In this document: in pieces, positions 36,480-45,335 of the stretch | How the letters are laid out: every line of letters starts with the position of its first letter | Numbering within the stretch: the first letter of the stretch is position 1 | Assembly (NCBI GenBank): GCA_016712045.1 | Contig: JADJRV010000005.1 | Span: 1-64,000, forward strand | Source of the DNA: Chloracidobacterium sp. | Lineage (GTDB): Bacteria; Acidobacteriota; Blastocatellia; Pyrinomonadales; Pyrinomonadaceae | DNA: 64,000 nucleotides | Reading direction: 5' to 3' | The notes under the pieces: model-generated | What the model saw: the letters and a program-made list of their open reading frames with translations, nothing else | The model's database searches: none | What the model was told of the DNA's origin: nothing | Translations under genes and position numbers: made by a program

Positions 36480-36553
36480 CAGCGTTGGGTTGAGAGACGG
36501 GAGATCAGCCATCAGCCAAACAGCTTTTCTCGGCAAAAATGGAGGCTCGGGTT

Positions 36554-37414
36554 ATGAGAATACTAATCGGATACAACGGAACAGATGCGGCAAAAGCCGC
36601 GATGGCAGATCTAGCAACGGCCGGGCTGGCGGATGGCACCGAGGCACTGATAATGACGGTAGCAGAACTTTGCGCTAGGCCCGAAAATCCCGAGGAAGCG
36701 CGCCGATTAGCATCCGAAGCTCTTGAGCTTATGCGAAACAGATTCCCAAAATGGCTGATCGCGGCAGAGACCGCAAACGGTTCTGCCGGACGCGAGCTGC
36801 TGGCGAAAGCTGAGACGTTTCACCCCGACATGATCGTCGTCGGCGAAGGCCGCCAATCAAATCGCGAGCACACGATGTTTCTCGGACAGGTTTCCAACCT
36901 CGTTTTGACCGAGGCCGACTGTACGGTGCGGATCTCACGCGGCCACGAAAATATTAATGACAGGCAGCCACGGCTCTTGATAGGATACGATGGGTCGCCG
37001 GGCGCTGAGGCTGCTGTCAACACGATCGCGAAAAGGAGTTGGCCGAGCGGCACTACCGCGACGCTTCTGGCGGTTGCCGATTCGGGTGTTGTCGGGTCGA
37101 TCGGGCGGTTTGTACCGCAAATGAAAGATGCAGTGATCGAGACAAAATTCGTTTCGCAGTGGGGCCACACGCTTGCGGCCGAGGCCCTCGCAACACTGAC
37201 GGAGGCCGGCATCAACGCGTCGGTCGAGATCGTTATGGGAAATGCGAAAACAACCATAGTCGACCGTGCCGACAGCCTAAATGCCGATTGTATTTTTGTC
37301 GGGCCGCATTGTGCGGGTAATTCGTTCGAACGGTTTTTGCTTGGGAGCGTTTCCTCAACCGTCGCCGCACGTGCCCACTGCTCGGTCGAGGTCGTTAGGG
37401 CACCTCAACCTTGA
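36554..37414 (+). CDS. tandem universal stress protein (two UspA domains)
   Basis: 286 residues, intact. Domain 1 begins MRILIGYNGTDAAKAAM and includes DMIVVGEGRQSNREHTMFLG; domain 2 begins RLLIGYDGSPGAEAAV and includes CIFVGPHCAGNSFERFLLGSVSS, which keeps the ATP-loop G-x9-G-S spacing. GGAGG precedes the ATG. Tandem UspA proteins bind ATP and act in anoxia or energy limitation. The sigma-54 promoter directly upstream ties it to the NtrC-type regulator at 16057-17464. Its 3' end overlaps that of the CitE-like gene on the other strand by about 10 bases. Confidence 0.88.
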   Translation: MRILIGYNGTDAAKAAMADLATAGLADGTEALIMTVAELCARPENPEEARRLASEALELMRNRFPKWLIAAETANGSAGRELLAKAETFHPDMIVVGEGRQSNREHTMFLGQVSNLVLTEADCTVRISRGHENINDRQPRLLIGYDGSPGAEAAVNTIAKRSWPSGTTATLLAVADSGVVGSIGRFVPQMKDAVIETKFVSQWGHTLAAEALATLTEAGINASVEIVMGNAKTTIVDRADSLNADCIFVGPHCAGNSFERFLLGSVSSTVAARAHCSVEVVRAPQP

Positions 37415-38743
37415 CGATTTTTGAGGATCTTCACAAATGATCCTGAGCGCAGTTCGTCTAGGGTAATGCTTGTCCGCTCAGTAGCCTCAGCCTCGGTGAT
37501 CGCCCCGCAATTTATCGCCCGCAAGAAATAATTGAGCAATCCCTGCCCGGTCGCGGCGTCGTCAAAAACGTCACCGACGAGCGTCGCCTGTGCGGCTTTT
37601 TCGACAAAGTTGCGCAGCCTTTCGCTGGCTGCATCAAGCCCCTCGAGAAAGAAAGTAAAGACAGCTGCATAACGCGTCGGTAGTTGTCCGGGGTGGAGAT
37701 CCCAGCCTTGGTAAAAAGCATTAGCAAGAGAATGACGGCAATGTTCGTAGTGCAGTTTCCACGCACGATGGACAACTGCATTATTCTCAGCGATCTGCTC
37801 CGCCGTTAAATTGTCGCCGCGATTTGGTGCGACGGGCATGATGTTTGTCGCACCGTCCGAAAGCCAAACACCGGTCCCTCCAAACGAGACCTGCATCATG
37901 TGACGTGCAAAATCACACGCCGGATGCAGCATATCCTGATAGGCGGCAGTGATCGAACAGCTCGCCGTATAATCGTATGTACCAAAATGTGCCGCATTGC
38001 AACGACCTTGTGCAGCCTCGAGCATCTTTGGCATACCAACCTCGCCGTCAGCCGCGATGATCGATTGCGTCGTCTCGATCATCATCTCCATCTTGAGAGT
38101 GCCGGGTGCAAGCCGCAGCTTTGGCTCAAGCTCGTCAAAAATGCTGACGAGGGCTCGCACCTGCTCCGGCGTCACGATCTTTGGCAAGGTGACGACAAAG
38201 TTATCCGGCAGCACGCCGCCCGTTTTGGCGATTAGCGTCGTCAAAAAACAGATCGAGCGTTCGGATGCTGCGGCTCATCAACTCATCAGAAAACGTTTTG
38301 ATGCGGATACCGATAAACGGCGAAAGCGTGCCGTCGGCCATGCCTTTGGCGACTTCGCCGGCGGCAACAACGACGTGACGGTCCTCTTCGGCGTCGGGCC
38401 GTGTGCCGTAGCCGTCCTCAAAATCGATGCGAAAATCCTCGACCGCCTCGCGGCTCAGCTTTTCACCGACGCGTGCGTAGATCGTGTCAGCCATGTTTTC
38501 GGGCAGATCTAAAGCAGCGGCAAACGAAGCGGCGTCCGGTGCAAACGTATCAAACGACCTGACCGCAAGTTGTCCTAGCCGCACAGCGGTGTCGGATTTG
38601 AAAAGGTGCGCTCCGCCATAGACGGTATGCACGGGCTGTCGCCGTCCGGTCTCGCCGCGATAGCGCTTAGAAAATCCGGCCATCGCGAGGCGCAAACGGC
38701 CCGTTATTTTGTCAAATGATTCGGCAGAAAGAGATGTGGTCAT
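37405..38743 (-). CDS. CitE/HpcH-like aldolase of the urate operon (DUF6986-type; frameshifted)
   Basis: About 446 residues in a TIM-barrel aldolase/citrate lyase style: RIDFEDGYG (metal or CoA-site acidic residues), LPKIVTPEQVRALVSIFDEL, LKMEMMIETTQSI, and AAHFGTYDYTAS. The frame shifts once near 38225. It is the last gene of the urate operon. In other bacteria a malate synthase or a related CitE-like enzyme occupies such a place and consumes the glyoxylate released from ureidoglycolate. I recall the family as DUF6986, sometimes called phosphoenolpyruvate kinase; the reaction is unproved. Confidence 0.7.
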
Positions 38744-38750
38744 AAACAGT

Positions 38751-39596
38751 TCAACGGGAAAGCCGTGCCTCGATCAAACCGTGCGGCTCTTCGGTCGGTA
38801 GAAAGATCGCGTGCTTTTCTTCCTCACCAAACCGCGTCACATCGACCGGCAGGCAGTGGATATTTGGCAGCGAAAAAGCGATCTCGGAAACATCGGCGTG
38901 TTTTGACAAAACAGCCTCTCCCATCGCGTACAGGGTGTGCTGAACGGACAGACTGTCGTGAGTGGCAAATGTTTCAAGGATGGTCTGGCGCACGCTGTTC
39001 CACAGCTCTTCGGTAGCAGATTCACAGTTTGAGTAACGCCAATTTGCCTTGACCGACGTGCAAAAGATGCGGTCGTCTACCTCCGGCAAAAAGGTATATT
39101 TATCCTTCATAAAGCCCGCAAAACCCGACTTTGTGGTCTTTATAACGGTCAGGTCTTCGAGGCCCGATTCGACGGATTCGCCCTCGCGCGTAGCCAGTAC
39201 CGAGGTCGTACGTTTTTCGCCGCCGCTCTTGGTGAACGAATGCTCGTGCGGTTCGCCACCCACCGGTATGCGAGTGTATTTATGCTCGATGATATTGATC
39301 GAGACACGCGAAACTTGCGGATTATTAGCTAAAAAATGCCGTGCGAGCCGCAGCCCAAAACACTCGATCTCTTCGATCTTGTCGGTCTGTGCTGCGAGAG
39401 CATAGACCGTGTTTTTCATCGTGTCAGTCGGCAGGCATTGCGCATTGTCGCCGTCGATATGGATGCTGTCAAAATCACCTTCGAGAGCGATCTTGACGTT
39501 GATATTTTGCAGTTCGTGATGATCACCGTGCCGCTCGACCTTCATCAGACGAACACGCGATTTACCGTAATTGTCGTGGACGATCTTGACGGGCAT
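38751..39596 (-). CDS. uox: urate oxidase (uricase)
   Basis: 281 residues. Cofactor-free oxidation of urate to 5-hydroxyisourate. Motifs: NYGKSRVRLMKV (N-terminus), TRIPVGGEPHEHSF, SGFAGFMKDKYTFLPEVDDRIF and VKANWRY in the order usual for uricase; length is typical (about 280-300). The ATG at 39596 follows the HIU hydrolase stop by one base, which settles the start against a longer reading. The next step is the HIU hydrolase immediately upstream in the operon. Confidence 0.95.
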   Translation of the reverse strand: MPVKIVHDNYGKSRVRLMKVERHGDHHELQNINVKIALEGDFDSIHIDGDNAQCLPTDTMKNTVYALAAQTDKIEEIECFGLRLARHFLANNPQVSRVSINIIEHKYTRIPVGGEPHEHSFTKSGGEKRTTSVLATREGESVESGLEDLTVIKTTKSGFAGFMKDKYTFLPEVDDRIFCTSVKANWRYSNCESATEELWNSVRQTILETFATHDSLSVQHTLYAMGEAVLSKHADVSEIAFSLPNIHCLPVDVTRFGEEEKHAIFLPTEEPHGLIEARLSR

Positions 39597-39597
39597 A

Positions 39598-39942
39598 TTA
39601 GCTCCCCCGGTATGTCGAATAACCAAAAGGACTCAGCAGCAGCGGCACATGAAAATGCTGGGTCGGGTCTTTTACTACAAAACTTACGGTGATCTGCGGG
39701 AAAAAGCATTCTATATTACTGAGCAGATAATAAGCCCCGGTCTCGAATATCAGCCTGTAATGGCCCGGCAAAAAAACGTCGCCGACCGCAATAAAATCGC
39801 TGACGCGGCCGTCAACGTCGGTAATACCGTCGGCTATGTCCTGCCAGCCGGACGAATGTGTTTTGCGTTCGAGTACGACAGGGATGCCGGCACCCGGTTT
39901 GCCGGAGGAAGTATCTAAGATGTGTGTTGTTATCGCGCTCAT
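39598..39942 (-). CDS. uraH: 5-hydroxyisourate hydrolase
   Basis: 114 residues, the transthyretin-related fold. The N-terminal THILDTSSGKPG with the catalytic His and the C-terminal signature YRGS, which distinguishes HIU hydrolases from transthyretin, are both present. It opens 5-hydroxyisourate to OHCU. Overlaps the end of uraD by 4 bases and is followed by uox after one base, so the three steps are strictly coupled. Confidence 0.95.
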   Translation of the reverse strand: MSAITTHILDTSSGKPGAGIPVVLERKTHSSGWQDIADGITDVDGRVSDFIAVGDVFLPGHYRLIFETGAYYLLSNIECFFPQITVSFVVKDPTQHFHVPLLLSPFGYSTYRGS

Positions 39943-40463
39943 TTTTCCAGTAGTTTGTTCAGCCTAGTTTCAGTTATCTTGTGCTGTTCCTGAGCTGCGA
40001 TCTTTAGTTCGGTTTCGACGGAATTGCCTTGTCTAGCCCGGCATATCGCCAGCATCTCATCAGCTGTTTTCCCGCTTGCGTATACGATAAATATAAACCC
40101 GAACTTATTCTTATACAAACGGTTAGCATCAGCTAATTGTTCGCGAACGCTGTCCGCCGCGTGGCTCACGCCCGATTGCTCGCCTGCTGACCACTCCGCA
40201 GCTTGTTTTTTTTGCGAAGGTGCGGCGGATTTTGAACCGATCTGAGGATGAGCGGCAAACGCCTCAAGGTGATCGGCGGACGGCAATGAGAACCAAATAT
40301 CCTCAGCCGCCGCGTACAAATTCTCAAGCATCGGGAACGGACGCGACGCGGCCATCCGGCTTGCCCAAGCGGCAGAACCGCAACAATCGCGAAACGTCGA
40401 TTCGGCCTCCGCACGCGGGAGTTCGTTTAACCACGCAAGATTTTTATAGATCTCAAAGCTCAA
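39939..40463 (-). CDS. uraD: OHCU decarboxylase
   Basis: 174 residues. Stereospecific decarboxylation of OHCU to S-allantoin. The catalytic HPQIG motif (about residues 71-75) and the C-terminal FGFIFIVYASGKTADEMLAI are the family signatures. The start is a TTG at 40463, which overlaps the allantoicase stop as TTGA. It lies between allantoicase and uraH in a continuous operon. Confidence 0.95.
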   Translation of the reverse strand: MSFEIYKNLAWLNELPRAEAESTFRDCCGSAAWASRMAASRPFPMLENLYAAAEDIWFSLPSADHLEAFAAHPQIGSKSAAPSQKKQAAEWSAGEQSGVSHAADSVREQLADANRLYKNKFGFIFIVYASGKTADEMLAICRARQGNSVETELKIAAQEQHKITETRLNKLLEK

Positions 40464-41431
40464 GCTATCCTGCCAAATAGTCTCAATCGGCTGACGCCGC
40501 CATCGGGGTAAATGTTAAATCTGACGTTCGTAACCGGACCGAGGTCGGCGAGTCCATCGGTAAAGATGTGTTTTGTGTGGGCTTGTAATTTCGACATCGG
40601 CAACAGCTCACGCCACTCGGTTCCATCACCGCCTTCGAGCGTGCAGCTTTCGGGATAATTGCCTCGAAAGAATGACGTATCGATCTCGACCCGCGTGATC
40701 GTGCCCTTTGCCCCAAGCCTAACGATGCACCAGTCATGCCCCGGCCCTCGACGCCGACGAGTCTCCCAACCGTCGCTCATATCATGCGCAAGCCCCGGCA
40801 TTATCAAATTTTGCCGGTGGCCGAAAAACTCATTACTCGCGACAAAAACATCCCCGCCATTCTCGGCTGCCGCCAGATCGATCTCGGTGTTGCGTCGACG
40901 TAATGCGTCCCAGTCGGGCAGCACTTTACCGTGGACACGCAACCGGGCAACCCCGCCGTCGGGGTAGATCTTGAACCGCAAATGTGTCACGCGTCCCGTC
41001 GCGGCGATCTCAAATTTATTTTGCGAGTCGCCCTCCAGCTCCGATAGCGGCAGGATCTCTTTCCACTGCGTTGTCGCATCGAGCAATTGAGCAATATCCG
41101 GATGACCGTCAACCGTACAAGCCTCTAGCGAGCAATGTGAGGGGAAATTGCCCTTAAAATAAGCCGTATCAACGACCACGCCGTTAACCTCCCCGGCCAT
41201 CCCCAAACGGATCACACACCAGTCAAAAGGCTCCTCCAAACGGGGCGAACGGCGGCGGCGCGATTCCCAACCGTCCATCCATTTGCCGTCGTCGGTGTAG
41301 AGCCCCTCTTTCCAAACGGGAGCGGCGGGCTTGATCAGATTCTCCTTCGGAGCAAAAAAATCGTCGTTGGCAAAAAGCACAGCACCGCCGAGTTTTTCGG
41401 ATGCGAGGTCGATGAGTTGGGTAAAATCCAT
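40460..41431 (-). CDS. alc: allantoicase
   Basis: 323 residues. Hydrolyses allantoate to ureidoglycolate and urea. Two tandem allantoicase repeats are seen: ESRRRRSPRLEEPFDWCVIRLG with AYFKGNFP, and ETRRRRGPGHDWCIVRLG with SFFRGNYPES; each ends in RFKIYPDGGVARLR or RFNIYPDGGVSRLR. Intact. It begins 5 bases after allantoinase. No urease or ureidoglycolate lyase gene is within the window. Confidence 0.94.
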   Translation of the reverse strand: MDFTQLIDLASEKLGGAVLFANDDFFAPKENLIKPAAPVWKEGLYTDDGKWMDGWESRRRRSPRLEEPFDWCVIRLGMAGEVNGVVVDTAYFKGNFPSHCSLEACTVDGHPDIAQLLDATTQWKEILPLSELEGDSQNKFEIAATGRVTHLRFKIYPDGGVARLRVHGKVLPDWDALRRRNTEIDLAAAENGGDVFVASNEFFGHRQNLIMPGLAHDMSDGWETRRRRGPGHDWCIVRLGAKGTITRVEIDTSFFRGNYPESCTLEGGDGTEWRELLPMSKLQAHTKHIFTDGLADLGPVTNVRFNIYPDGGVSRLRLFGRIA

Positions 41432-41435
41432 ATTT

Positions 41436-42781
41436 TTATGTCAGCAGTTTACCAAATTTCTCGCCGCCGAATTGCCCATTTTCAAAAACTTTCCTGCCGC
41501 CGACAAATGTCGCCTCGATCTTGCCGAAAAGTTCGCGGCCAGTATATGGCGTCAATTTGTGGCGATGCTGGATGAGTTCGGGGACGACGGTGAATTGCTC
41601 GTCAGGGTTCCAGATAACGATATCGGCGTCGTAACCGGCGGCGAGCTTTCCTTTGTGGCCGTCGAGTCCGGCGAGTTTTGCCGGAACGGCAGACATCAGC
41701 CGCGTCAGATCGGCAATCCCTAGCCCTCGCGTTCGCAGATTTGTCCACATTACTGGCAAGCCAAATTGCAACGCCGAGATGCCGCCCCAAGCGTCCATAA
41801 AATCGCCGCTTTCCTGCAATTTTAAAGCAGGCGTACAGGGCGAATGATCTGATACGACCATATCAATCGTACCGTCCACGATCGCGTCCCAGAGTTTTTC
41901 GCGGTTGTCACTTCGCGCACGGGCGGGCAGCATTTGAAATGCGTCGCCCCGTCCGGCACTTCTTCGGCAGCAAAGGTCAGATAATGCGGGCACGTTTCGG
42001 CGGTTATCGGAACACCGTCGGTTTTTGCTTGCCGCAGCATCGGCAGAGCCTCGGCTGACGACAAGTGAACGATATGCGTCCGGCAGCCCGTCTCACGCGA
42101 GAGTTCGATCATCTGAGCGATCGCCTCATTTTCAGCGGCACAGGGACGCGACCTTAGAAAAGTCTCATACTCACGCGGATCAAGCCCCGACAAAGATTCG
42201 GCGACCGCATCGATCGGCCCCGTAACCTCTGCGTGGACAAGTAGAACCGAATCGAGCCGTGCGATCTCCGGCATGGCGATACGCAGATCTGATTCGGTCA
42301 CATGCGGAAATTCGTCAACACCTGAATGGATGAGAAAACATTTAAATCCGCGAACGCCTCGCTCGACAAGCGGAGCAAGTTCCGCCGTATTTCCCGGCAC
42401 AACACCGCCCCAAAATGCGACATCGACCGTGCATTTCCCCGCCGCAGCATCAAGTTTTTCTTCAAATCCTGCAAGCGTCGTTGTCGGAGGAATACTATTC
42501 AAAGGCATATCGACGATCGTCGTCACGCCTCCGGCAGCCGCGGCTTTTGTGGCGGTCTCGTAACCTTCCCATTCGGTGCGGCCAGGCTCATTGACATGGA
42601 CGTGGGCATCGACATTACCCGGCATCACTACCGAATTTCCCGCATCAATCAGCTCGACGCCCGCCGGAACATCCGCCCATTCGCGAACAGCAACGATCTT
42701 GCCATCCGCAATATGCACCGACGCCTCGCCCGTAATTAGCGGCGTCACGACACGTCGGCTGCGAATAATAAGATCGGTCAT
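41436..42781 (-). CDS. allB: allantoinase (frameshifted)
   Basis: About 448 residues. Hydrolyses allantoin to allantoate in a dinuclear-metal amidohydrolase barrel: DAHVHVNEPGRTEW (H-x-H), GVRGFKCFLIHSG (carboxylated Lys), HAEVTG, HIVHLSSAEAL and VVSDHSPC (Asp). The frame shifts near 41920 between CCPPVRE and REKLWDAI, with active-site blocks intact on both sides. The ATG at 42781 (MTDLIIRSRR) is preferred over an in-frame upstream ATG. First gene of the urate operon, even though it acts late in the pathway. Confidence 0.92.
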
Positions 42782-42866
42782 ACTGGAAAAGATGATAGCG
42801 CCAATTCCCATTAAGATTTAACCACAGAAAACACGGAAAGGAATTAGCTTAATAATGAATTGAATC

Positions 42867-44372
42867 ATGAGTGGAACAAGAGCCAGTGGCATTCTCTTAC
42901 ATCCAACGTCCCTGCCGGGGCCGTATGGAATTGGCGACCTTGGGCCGGCCGCCCATGCTTTTGTCGATCTTCTCAAAAAAGCCGGACAGACTTACTGGCA
43001 AATACTTCCGCTCGGGCCGACGGGACACGGCAACTCGCCTTATTCGCTGTATTCGGCATTTGCCGGAAATACACTGCTTATCTCACCGGAAACGCTTGGC
43101 GACGACGGCTTGATATCAAAAGACACTCTCTCCTCTACTCCAAAATTTCCCTCCGAACGGGTTGATTTTGAAAAAGTCATCGAATGGAAGACCGCGATGC
43201 TCGCTGAGGCATTTGCGACTTTCCGTTCAACCGGCGACACCTCTCTTCGTGGCGAATACGACGCGTTTTGCAGCGAAAATTTCTGGTGGCTCGATGATTA
43301 TGCCATCTTCCGTGCGGTAAAAACGTCGCATAATGACTCGCCTTGGACCACTTGGGCTGAACCGCTGCGTCGGCGTGACAAAGCGGCGATCGCGACCATC
43401 GGCTCTCAGCTTGTCCGCGAGATACAGGCCGAAAAATTTGCCCAGTTCCTTTTCTTTCGCCAGTGGGCAGCTCTGAAAAAGTATGCGGGTGAAAACGGCA
43501 TTCGCATCATCGGCGACATTCCGATATTTGTCGCTCACGATTCGGCGGATGTTTGGTGCAATCAGGAGCTGTTCAAACTCAATACCGACGGCAGCCCAAA
43601 GGTCGTCGCCGGTGTGCCGCCTGATTATTTTTCGGAGACGGGCCAGCTTTGGGGCAATCCGATCTACGATTGGGACGCGATGCGTGTGCTCGATTTTGGC
43701 TGGTGGACAGCACGAATCGCATGCGCTCTACGAATGACCGACGCCGTCAGACTCGATCATTTCATCGGATTTGTTCGCAACTGGGAAGTCCCTGGCGGCG
43801 ACGAAACCGCTGAGAACGGCAAATGGGCCGATGTGCCGGGACGTGAATTTTTCACGATGCTTCGCTCTCGGATCGGACATCTGCCGGTGATTGCCGAGGA
43901 CCTCGGTTCGCCCACACCCGAGGTTGAGGCTTTACGTGACGAATTTGGTTTTCCGGGCATGCGAATACTGCAATACGCGTTTGGTGGCGACGCGTACAAC
44001 CGCGATCTGCCGCACAATTACCCGCAAAACTGCGTCGCCTACACCGGCACCCACGACAACGACACGACAGCCGGTTGGTACGCATCGGCACCAAAAAATG
44101 TAAAAACACATTGCCGCAAATATCTGCAGACCACCGGCCGCGAGATCCATTGGGATATGATCCGAGCATCTCTCGCCTCGGTCGCGGACACGGTGATCAT
44201 CCCGGCTCAGGACCTGCTCGGGCTCGATAGCGGTTCGCGGATGAACACTCCGGCAACAGCAAGCGGCAACTGGGAATGGCGGCTACAAGATGGCCAGTTG
44301 ACTGATGGGATTTGCGATAAGGTACTCGATCTAACAGTTACTTTTGGCCGTACAGATAGCCCTGAGCGTTGA
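42867..44372 (+). CDS. malQ: 4-alpha-glucanotransferase (amylomaltase, GH77)
   Basis: 501 residues, intact. Transfers maltooligosaccharide segments between glucans. The nucleophile Asp lies in RLDHFIGF, the acid/base Glu in VIAEDLG and the third Asp in TGTHDNDTTAGW; the N-terminal GILLHPTSLPGPYGIGDLG is a standard family opener. Length is normal. Divergent from the urate operon and unrelated to it; likely in maltose or glycogen turnover. Confidence 0.95.
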   Translation: MSGTRASGILLHPTSLPGPYGIGDLGPAAHAFVDLLKKAGQTYWQILPLGPTGHGNSPYSLYSAFAGNTLLISPETLGDDGLISKDTLSSTPKFPSERVDFEKVIEWKTAMLAEAFATFRSTGDTSLRGEYDAFCSENFWWLDDYAIFRAVKTSHNDSPWTTWAEPLRRRDKAAIATIGSQLVREIQAEKFAQFLFFRQWAALKKYAGENGIRIIGDIPIFVAHDSADVWCNQELFKLNTDGSPKVVAGVPPDYFSETGQLWGNPIYDWDAMRVLDFGWWTARIACALRMTDAVRLDHFIGFVRNWEVPGGDETAENGKWADVPGREFFTMLRSRIGHLPVIAEDLGSPTPEVEALRDEFGFPGMRILQYAFGGDAYNRDLPHNYPQNCVAYTGTHDNDTTAGWYASAPKNVKTHCRKYLQTTGREIHWDMIRASLASVADTVIIPAQDLLGLDSGSRMNTPATASGNWEWRLQDGQLTDGICDKVLDLTVTFGRTDSPER

Positions 44373-44460
44373 ACGCGGGATTTGTTTGACTTGGGCTCGG
44401 TTTTCGCGTAAAACAATATCTGTTTTCAAAGCAATAATTTAAGGGCATTATTAGCGGCTT

Positions 44461-45276
44461 ATGGCGGCAAATCTGGTTCAGATAACGCGACGCGGTTTTG
44501 GCGAGACGATGAGAAAAGACGGGTGGTGGATACCATCGGTGCTGACTTTTCTTGGGTTTTCGGCATTCATCGTGTATTCGACGTGGGCAGCTTTCCAAGG
44601 GCAGCATTACTCATTTGGCCCATATATCTCGCCGATGTATTCTCCGCTCATCTGGGAGGCCGCCGGCCAACCGCTCACCGACCACGCGTGGCTCGGAGGC
44701 TGGCCAAGCTGGATACCAAAGATCCTGATGATGACCCCGGCGATGCTGATACTGTGGGCACCGGGCGGATTTCGTTTTACCTGCTATTACTATCGCGGGG
44801 CCTATTACAAAGCCTTTTGGGCGGATCCGGTCGCGTGTGCCGTCGGAGAACCGCGTAAGGGATATCGCGGCGAAAAGAAATTTCCGCTTATCCTGCAAAA
44901 TGCCCATAGATATTTTTTATATTTAGCTCTCGTATTTCTGGTGATTCTCGCATACGACGCGGTTCACGCAATGTTCTTTGTCGGTCCGGACGGCAAAAAA
45001 CATTTTGGCATCGGTGTCGGGACGATCGTCCTAACCTTAAACGTCATTTTGCTTGGCTCATACACCCTTGGTTGCCACAGCTTGCGCCACTTGGTCGCCG
45101 GACGTTTTGACGAACTGTCAAAGCGGGCCGCGAGATACAAGATCTATCAATTCGTAAGCCGTCTGAACACACGGCATATGCTCTTTGCGTGGTGCAGTCT
45201 ATTTTGGGTAGGCTTTTCGGATTTTTACGTGCGCATGTGCTCGATGGGCATTTGGACGGATTTTAGGATTTTTTAG
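44461..45276 (+). CDS. sdhC: succinate dehydrogenase cytochrome b-type membrane subunit
   Basis: 271 residues with five or more hydrophobic helices (for example SVLTFLGFSAFIVYSTWAAF, YFLYLALVFLVILAYDAVHAM, TIVLTLNVILLGSYTLG). His residues in helices (NAHRY, AVHAMF, CHSLRHL) are suitable haem b ligands. The family name is given mainly from position, directly before the flavoprotein and iron-sulfur genes; similar single long anchors occur in actinobacterial and acidobacterial complexes. It anchors the complex and exchanges electrons with quinone. Confidence 0.75.
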   Translation: MAANLVQITRRGFGETMRKDGWWIPSVLTFLGFSAFIVYSTWAAFQGQHYSFGPYISPMYSPLIWEAAGQPLTDHAWLGGWPSWIPKILMMTPAMLILWAPGGFRFTCYYYRGAYYKAFWADPVACAVGEPRKGYRGEKKFPLILQNAHRYFLYLALVFLVILAYDAVHAMFFVGPDGKKHFGIGVGTIVLTLNVILLGSYTLGCHSLRHLVAGRFDELSKRAARYKIYQFVSRLNTRHMLFAWCSLFWVGFSDFYVRMCSMGIWTDFRIF

Positions 45277-45335
45277 AATTCCAGAGCGGGGGTTTGCTTC
45301 TTTCTGACCTCGGGGTCTTGTGGCTAAGGTATTCA

